9,233 nt of DNA, from assembly GCA_021129785.1 (NCBI GenBank), contig JAJOKQ010000134.1:1-9233 (forward strand), written 5' to 3'. The notes under the pieces are model-generated. The model had not been told where the DNA came from, did no database searches, and was given only the letters and a program-made list of their open reading frames with translations. Positions within the stretch are counted from its first letter, which is position 1. Each line of letters opens with the position of its first letter. A program made the translations under genes and the position numbers. This DNA is from Clostridiales bacterium. GTDB lineage: Bacteria; Bacillota; Clostridia; Peptostreptococcales; NVVX01. This document shows positions 1 through 6,400 of this stretch, in pieces.

Positions 1-1
1 A

Positions 2-1024
2 CTTGATTTTTTTGGGAAATTAGGCATAGCATATAAAGTTGAAGACTTAGGTAAAATTTATCCTAAATCAGAACAAGCAGCTAGTATTCTAGATGTGCTT
101 CGCTATGAGCTTGAAAGATTAAAAATAGAAGAAAGATGCAACTTTGAAGTGACAAATATTATGCATGACAAGGGGACGTTTCATTTGTCATGTTTTGCTT
201 CGCCACAAAAGAATATGAAAGATCAGTATTTTCTACCCTCTTTAATAATTGAAGCAGATAAAATAATTATAGCAACTGGAGGAAAAGCCAGTCCTAATTT
301 AGGGTCAAACGGTAGTGGATATACTTTGTCAAAATCTCTTGGGCATAAAATAGTGAAACCTTTCCCAGTGATAGTACAGTTGAATTTAAAAGAAAGATTT
401 GTAAAACAAATTAAGGGCGTAAAGTTTAAAGGAAAAGCAAGCATAGGAGTGGGCAGAGAAATTCTTAGAACAGACGAAGGCGAAATTTTGTTTACTGATT
501 ACGGTATTTCAGGACCGCCAATACTGCAATTAAGTAGAAAAGCAGGAGAACAGCTGCAAAATAGCAAACATCCATGGCTTGATCTAGATCTATTTCCTGA
601 TTTGACTATTTCTGAGATGAAAGAGCTAATAAAGAAGCGTATAGCGTTTCAAGAGGAGAAACCTTTAGATTGTAATTTCATAGGATTAATCAATAAAAGA
701 CTTATACCAATAATTTTGAAGGAGGCAAAAATTAAAGATGTTAATATGCCTTCAAAAAAATTAAACGATATACAATTAAACAACATTGCAAGAAAACTTA
801 AACAATGGAGATTTGAAGTAATAGGGACACAGGCTTGGAAAAGTGCACAGGTAACAGCAGGAGGTATCGACGTAAAAGATTTAAACCCTACTACAATGGA
901 ATCGAAACTAATTAAAGGTTTATTTTTTGCAGGCGAGATTATAGATATAGATGGTGATTGTGGTGGATTTAATTTACAATGGGCATGGTCGTCAGGGTTT
1001 GTTGCTGGCACAAACGTGTTTTAG
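2..1024 (+). CDS. HI0933/YhiN/BaiN-family FAD-dependent oxidoreductase (5'-truncated by window)
   Basis: A flavoprotein of the HI0933 family (also called aminoacetone-oxidase-like, YhiN or BaiN). Its members bind FAD and are annotated as NAD(P)/FAD-dependent oxidoreductases; the physiological substrate of most is unsettled. The frame is open from base 2. The residues before the GTG at 95 already match the family (GIAYKVEDLGKIYPKSEQA resembles the usual GR-V-P-S-A block), so that GTG is internal and the true start lies outside the window. Visible family blocks are ATGGKASPNLGSNGSGY, LFTDYGISGPPILQLSR and the C-terminal GLFFAGEIIDIDGDCGGFNL followed by QWAWSSGF, which closes the FAD site. About 340 residues are present against roughly 400-420 for the family, so the missing part should hold the N-terminal GxGxxG FAD motif. 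The TAG stop overlaps the converging gene by 4 bases. The family assignment is firm; the role in the cell is not known. Confidence 0.93.
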   Translation, partial: LDFFGKLGIAYKVEDLGKIYPKSEQAASILDVLRYELERLKIEERCNFEVTNIMHDKGTFHLSCFASPQKNMKDQYFLPSLIIEADKIIIATGGKASPNLGSNGSGYTLSKSLGHKIVKPFPVIVQLNLKERFVKQIKGVKFKGKASIGVGREILRTDEGEILFTDYGISGPPILQLSRKAGEQLQNSKHPWLDLDLFPDLTISEMKELIKKRIAFQEEKPLDCNFIGLINKRLIPIILKEAKIKDVNMPSKKLNDIQLNNIARKLKQWRFEVIGTQAWKSAQVTAGGIDVKDLNPTTMESKLIKGLFFAGEIIDIDGDCGGFNLQWAWSSGFVAGTNVF

Positions 1025-2115
1025 GAATCTCTTTGAATATTTTTCGCAAAGCGCTTTGTTCTATTTTCAATATTTTCAATTTTTGATATAGCACCAAAGT
1101 CATTAGCAGTTTCTATTAGCGCAAAATTAGGAGGCAGCTGAAAGCCTTTGTTAATATTTAGAGCACTAATTAGTTGCTTAGCGACAGAATCCCCTCCAGA
1201 ATTTCCAGATACAATTATTGCGAAAATAGATTTATCGTAAAGGCTGATTTTTTTATACAGAGCAGTTAATCGGTTAACGACACTCATTAGGTTAGCAGAA
1301 ACAGAATCATTGTAGTTTGGACATATCCATACCACAAAATCTGCTTTTTCAATTGCTGGAAAGACTTCAGTAGTAATCTTACCGCCGTAAAAACAGCCTT
1401 CTTGCCTGCTATAGTGAAGACAGATCTTAAATGGGCACCCGTTACAGTCATATATTGTACCGTTTTCAACGTGAAGCTCGTCTATTTCATAACCCGATAG
1501 GTGTTTTTTTACCATATTCCATAATGTAAGAGTGTTAGAGCTGTCCCTAATACTAGCATGCAATGCTAGTATTGAAGGTCTCTTTTTTGGGGTTTTATAA
1601 GAGGATAAGTAAAATTTCCCTTTGTCGACACAGTGGTTTGTTTCGGGAAAAGCATTTAATCTCTCGCCTAGTTTTGACGAGATTTTTAAAGCAATATCAT
1701 TAAGAGACATATCATATCTCTTTTGCCAGGTGCGAAAATTTGATAAATCCCTTGTTGCTTCAACCATAGGATGTCCTATGAAGCGACAACCTAATTGATT
1801 TGCTAAAAAAACAATATGTGAACTAAAACTCTTAGTAAACAACTCATTTTTACTATGAACCAAAATTCCAGCAATAGAATCATGTAAAGGAGCAGTCGCA
1901 GATGACTTAGAGGTATATAATTTTTTCAAAACTTCAAGAATAGAAATATCTATCCCGATTTCATCTAATTCAGCTGCAAACAATATTTTTTTATGTTTCA
2001 TGTCAGGCATTTTACTATTTTTGTCTATTTTAATATATTCTTGCCCTTGCATAAAGGATTCAATCATTTTAAGCAGTTGCTTTGACGGGTTCAAAGTTGT
2101 AATTAAATGAATCAT
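1021..2115 (-). CDS. Tandem flavodoxin-fold protein, NAD(P)H-dependent FMN reductase-like, last gene of the operon
   Basis: The C-terminal half (about residues 180-364) is a flavodoxin-fold NADPH-dependent FMN reductase domain. It has the flavin phosphate loop ASIRDSSNT (187-195), a PNYNDSVSANLMSVVNRL segment (266-283) like the family's P-Y-S-K-DR block, and a late strand with VSGNSGGD. Four cysteines lie at C224-x2-C227-x4-C232-x8-C241. This resembles the cysteine motif of iron-sulfur flavoproteins and related reductases but has longer spacing, so an Fe-S cluster is possible and unproven. The N-terminal half (1-170) looks like a second, degenerate flavodoxin-like domain: it has alternating strand-helix pattern and GCRFIGHPMVEAT, but no flavin P-loop. 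The ATG at 2115 follows AGGAG (2127-2123) with a 7-nt spacer, and ATGA overlaps the stop of the preceding gene, suggesting translational coupling. It probably reduces a flavin or the product of the upstream enzymes; the substrate is unknown. Confidence 0.85.
   Translation of the reverse strand: MIHLITTLNPSKQLLKMIESFMQGQEYIKIDKNSKMPDMKHKKILFAAELDEIGIDISILEVLKKLYTSKSSATAPLHDSIAGILVHSKNELFTKSFSSHIVFLANQLGCRFIGHPMVEATRDLSNFRTWQKRYDMSLNDIALKISSKLGERLNAFPETNHCVDKGKFYLSSYKTPKKRPSILALHASIRDSSNTLTLWNMVKKHLSGYEIDELHVENGTIYDCNGCPFKICLHYSRQEGCFYGGKITTEVFPAIEKADFVVWICPNYNDSVSANLMSVVNRLTALYKKISLYDKSIFAIIVSGNSGGDSVAKQLISALNINKGFQLPPNFALIETANDFGAISKIENIENRTKRFAKNIQRDS
1549..1573. repeat. Perfect 11-bp inverted repeat with 3-nt loop inside the flavoprotein gene
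   Basis: Arms AATACTAGCAT (1549-1559) and ATGCTAGTATT (1563-1573) are exact reverse complements, separated by GCA. They fall over the codons for S181-R190, the first strand and flavin loop of the second flavodoxin domain, at the domain junction. In the mRNA this would make a compact hairpin with an 11-bp stem. No T run follows, so it is not a normal intrinsic terminator. Confidence 0.8.
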
Positions 2116-3401
2116 ATTATATCTCCTAACATTTTATATGTTTCATTAAGCCTTGCAATTAGAGGGGAAGGGATATCTAATGTTTCAATTTCAACCCCTG
2201 TTCTATTTAGTCTGTTTCGAGCACCCATATAGACCCCTCCTATAAAAGTAGAGCTGTAGTGCCAGTCGCCTTTTAAAGTTTCAATTATTGGAAGTGCTGC
2301 TGAGGAAATTGCTGGAGCGATATATGGCTTATAGCCTGTTTTTCTTACTTGCATATTTGCTGTGATCGTTTTATGGGTTAATTCCAAAGACAGTTGTTCA
2401 TTGTAGTTTTTAATACTATCAGCAATAACAAGTCCTTTTCCATGTGGACCAAATGCTCTGCCTTCATCTTTGTAATGTTTGCTCTTAATATTTTGCTTTG
2501 CAAAAAAAATTGCTCTTGCGTTCATAACACCAAGTCCATACCCTCTAATTTGTTCGGGTAACAATCCTTTCAAATCATACATGCCCATTTCATTTGTATT
2601 ACTTGAAATTAACGCAGACTTACACAATAAATCTACTGGGTCAGAAACGACAGCGAAAATACCTTGAAAATTGTTTCTTCTTGCAAGCTTTGCGTAGATG
2701 CTCAGGATTTTGGAATTGGCATCTAACTGAACCATGCGCACATCCTGCTTTTCACTACCAATAGGTGGCACCCCGGATGCTACACAGAAAACAAACATAT
2801 CGCAATCAAATATTTTATCAGCAGTAACAGCTGAAACTGGAGGAAAATTTTTGCCGTCAATGAATATCTGGTTAATCTCATACTCATACCGAGCTACTTT
2901 GTTGGGATCAGTGTCGTAAAAACCAATTTTAGAAATATAGTCGCTTCCTATAAGACGTAATGTAGTTAAGAGAGTTCCACCAACATCGCCTAAGCCACAA
3001 ATATTAACACTAGATTTATACTTTAAAAACCGTACTAATTCACTTGCAGAATTGCAAGATCCATTTTTACTTGGGACTTGGCTGTTAATTGTTGCATGCC
3101 AATTGGGGTAATTAGTGTTGACCGAAACCACTTGGTTGCTATTTATCTTAGAAATTATCCAGTTTGGTGTTGACTCTTTAATATTGTTGTCTTTTATTAG
3201 CAGTCGTAGATCCTCGTTACTAAAATAAAGTTGTGACGCTTGGCTTATAGAATAAGATTTTCTTGAAGTTTTTGGGTCCAATTCCCGAAGAAAATAAATA
3301 ACTCCGTTTTTTTGCATTGCAGTTTTTTCTGAAATCTTGTTAACATCAGGATATGGAGTTAAAGAAAAGCACACTTCGCTGTTGAAATTATAAAAATACA
3401 A
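2112..3401 (-). CDS. Divergent lactate/malate dehydrogenase-like NAD-binding protein with an N-terminal extension
   Basis: Residues about 131-330 form an LDH/MDH-like Rossmann domain. The dinucleotide loop is CGLGDVGG (135-142), followed about 20 residues later by FYDTD with D163, an acidic strand end that favours NAD(H) over NADP(H). VASGVPPIGSE (208-217) matches the mobile-loop region, VVSDPVD (251-257) matches the family's NPVD block, R296 lies where a substrate-binding arginine is expected, and GPHG (318-321, H320) matches the catalytic histidine block. The first ~130 residues resemble nothing I recognise. At 429 residues it is about 100 longer than usual LDH/MDH (310-330), so a 2-hydroxyacid dehydrogenase role on a non-standard substrate is an inference. 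The start is TTG at 3401: it lies 9 nt after AGGAG, and an in-frame TAG (3404-3402) directly precedes it, so no earlier start is possible. It sits 5 bp after the giant gene and overlaps the flavoprotein gene by 4 bases. Confidence 0.82.
   Translation of the reverse strand: MYFYNFNSEVCFSLTPYPDVNKISEKTAMQKNGVIYFLRELDPKTSRKSYSISQASQLYFSNEDLRLLIKDNNIKESTPNWIISKINSNQVVSVNTNYPNWHATINSQVPSKNGSCNSASELVRFLKYKSSVNICGLGDVGGTLLTTLRLIGSDYISKIGFYDTDPNKVARYEYEINQIFIDGKNFPPVSAVTADKIFDCDMFVFCVASGVPPIGSEKQDVRMVQLDANSKILSIYAKLARRNNFQGIFAVVSDPVDLLCKSALISSNTNEMGMYDLKGLLPEQIRGYGLGVMNARAIFFAKQNIKSKHYKDEGRAFGPHGKGLVIADSIKNYNEQLSLELTHKTITANMQVRKTGYKPYIAPAISSAALPIIETLKGDWHYSSTFIGGVYMGARNRLNRTGVEIETLDIPSPLIARLNETYKMLGDII
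2123..2127 (-). promoter_or_regulatory. Ribosome binding site of the flavoprotein gene
   Basis: AGGAG on the minus strand, 7 nt before the ATG at 2115 and inside the last codons of the dehydrogenase-like gene (Leu-Gly-Asp). With the ATGA start-stop overlap, this arrangement favours coupled translation. Confidence 0.75.
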
Positions 3402-3406
3402 CTAGA

Positions 3407-6400
3407 TCATCTCCTTCTATCTATTGTAGTAATTCTGTATTCAAGTCTTTTAAGTAATTCTAAATCATTTTCTAAATAAGTTGAAGCACTTAAATTCATA
3501 TCGAAGTTCATATTCTTGCCAGGGTCAGGGCAACGTGGAAACAAAAATATTTCGCTCAGCAACGACATAGTTAATACCCGTTCATTGATTTTTTGGTACT
3601 TTCTTTCTATACTTTTTAAAATGGAAATGGAATTCTCAATACATGCTAAAGAAAGATTGTATATACTTTCTGGGGAAGCTCCTTTAATATATTGTGCCGA
3701 ATCGTATGGTAAGATTAAGTTTATTGAAGGAAGCAAGTTCTTATTCGGATAAATTCCTCTCCAAAGAACATCTCCTCCAATAAATGGATATAAAAGTTGC
3801 TCGCTAAACCAGAATCTAAGTTTAGGAATAAAGTAGGCACAGTCTACTTCGCGGTCTTGGATTTCCATTAACTCTTTTCCGCGCCCAGACATTATTCCTG
3901 CTATAACTTTTTTCACATCAATTTTTTCGGACTTCAATAAAGGGTACAGGGCTTTCATACGGTAACCCTTGTGCATAAGATCATCCACGAGAATTACAGA
4001 TCTGTCAAAAGATTTAATCATTCTAACTTGATTTTGTAGACTCAAGTAATATGGATATGCTCCAATCTTAAAGTTTCTAACATCTGGCGAGAACATCTTT
4101 GCAGTATGCAGCGATTTTGTTACAGTATTAGGCACCATTTTTCTATATAAGATATTACCATATGGTACACATATTAGATCACCTATTTCTTTGGGGTTTG
4201 ATGGTATATAGGGCACGTCATTTAAACGGCATATTTTCTTTACAACGATGTCATCAACAACAGCCTGGCTAAAAGGCAGAACGAGTCTTCCAGGAAATAA
4301 ATCCGATAGAGATTTTTGTAGTTTTTTCCTGCTTGATTTAACAACATTTTGAACATCTAAGTCACTAGCAAATGGTTCTTTGATAGCGGCATCTAAATCA
4401 AGATTAAGAGTACATGGATTACTCATCTCAACTACCATAGTTTTACAACTATTATCTCGAGACTTGTAGAGTTCTTTGAAGCCGTGTAGAGAAAGCAGTT
4501 CTACTAATTCATGAGAGTTTGTCAAAGGGATATCATTATTAAAAACAGCATATCCGTAATCTTTTTTTAAACAATACGCTAGAGTTTCTGTAATTATAGC
4601 TTGCAACGAATCTTTAAATAAATTGTTAGAAAGTGAATAAAAGCCACTAATACAAACTATACGACCAGCGCTATTTTTTCTAATATAATCGCTTGTTTCA
4701 ACATCTTTAAAGGTTCTATAAATCTTATCAGAAGGAACCCTATAGAGGGAAGAATAAGCTAGAATAGAACTAGAATTAATATCCTTTACTACTATAATCC
4801 TTGCAGCTATTTCTTTGAAAAAACTTTTTAATTTATCGTATGCCTCACGTGACTGAGAATGAAACGTATCTACTAGAGTACATATTAGCTTTTCGCTATA
4901 CTCAGAAATTATTTCAACATCAATGGAAATAATATGAGGCGTACTTTTGTATTGGGGTTCTTTTCTATATAGATTATGGTTATAAATATATCTCTGCGCT
5001 AGAGGATCAATAAGCTGTGATATATCCCTATCTTGATCAATATATTTTCTAATTTGAGTAGAACTAATTTCTTCAAACTGTGGAGCTAGATTTAACCTGA
5101 GTACAGTAGCGTTAATTCTTTTTATAGAATTTGATAATTGCAGCTCGTAATTAGGGTTGTAATTCGTCTCATGTCTGTCAAATAAAACATGAGGAAAAGA
5201 AAGTATAGAAAATGGACTCTTTTCTTTTTTGTACGCCGATGCATTTAGTAAAACATCACTACCAGCAACGATATAAACAATAGAATCTTTAAAATTTTCC
5301 TTAAGTTTTCTTAGATCAGAAGGATTCGAAATATTAACAGGGAAGTCTTCTGGATAATGGAAAATATTCATTTCATTTGCGATAGACATTTTTATAATAT
5401 TCTTTCTAATCTGATTTGGTTGAGTACGCTTAGACCAAGAAAACTCGTCTACTGCTAAATATACTTCAAACCCAAAATCCCTTATTGCGGTAGTAATTTC
5501 TTTGTGGCTAAGAGTAAAAGGGTCAAAAGTACCAGGAAATAAAGCAACTTTAGAAGGAACTTTTAACTTGATATCACCATTTTCAAAAGAGTAATCTGAA
5601 ATAAAACGATATATTTGGTTTAAGCCTGCGGAATTAGTTAAAAACAAAAGTTTGTTAGAGTTGTCGTCTGTTAGCAGGGTAAGAATTTTTTTAGCTACTA
5701 GCTGATAAATATTACATTTTTCATCCAGCGTAAGCGATTTTGAAGCAAAAATATCTTTGCCTATAACACTAAAAGCAATTTGTCTTATTTGAGTATTGTC
5801 ATGTACTAAAGCATTCAGCAAAACGCCAAGCAGTTTTGTAAGGCGATCTTGGTATACAACTCCTTTTTCGGGAAAGAGTTTTTTGTATTTAGCATAACTA
5901 GGTATAAATACTCCAAGAGTTTTTAATAATAAAGAAACTGTTTGTACGTTCGAAGATTTGCACTTATCAATTAAGTCATTGATGAGTTCATCTAGTTCTA
6001 CAGGATGAAGATAAACCATAATTTGTCCTATATAATTAGGAATATATTTTGTGAAACGGTATCCTTCTATCTCTAATGCACGAAGCAACTCAATTGCAAC
6101 ATCGTTTCGTTGCTCAACAGGCAAATTTGGTATTATTTTCACTAAAGCCCTACCAGTTCTATTTCGCACATTCTCTAATGCACTGACTTTTAGCAGATTG
6201 CAAAAATGGATTGCCGTATAAAGTCCGTCGGTTTCATGGTGCTTAAGATAATAATCCAATAGCATATCAACTTGTATTTTTTTTGCGATCCAGTCTGTGC
6301 TGCTTTTTAAGTTACTCAGAAAAATAGATGATTTAGCCATCATATCCTTGTTGCAAAGTTTCTTCAATTTTTTGCTAATTTGATGCTTTTCTCCAAGCAT

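Noticed and set aside
95..1024. GTG at 95 as start of the first gene
   Set aside because: The frame is open back to base 2 and the upstream residues match the HI0933 family, so the GTG is an internal valine.
1047..1058. CAAAGCGCTTTG palindrome as terminator between the convergent genes
   Set aside because: It has no loop and no T run, and it lies inside the flavoprotein coding sequence.
3516..3752. 78-residue + strand ORF inside the giant gene
   Set aside because: It is antisense to a conserved coding region and has no supported function of its own.
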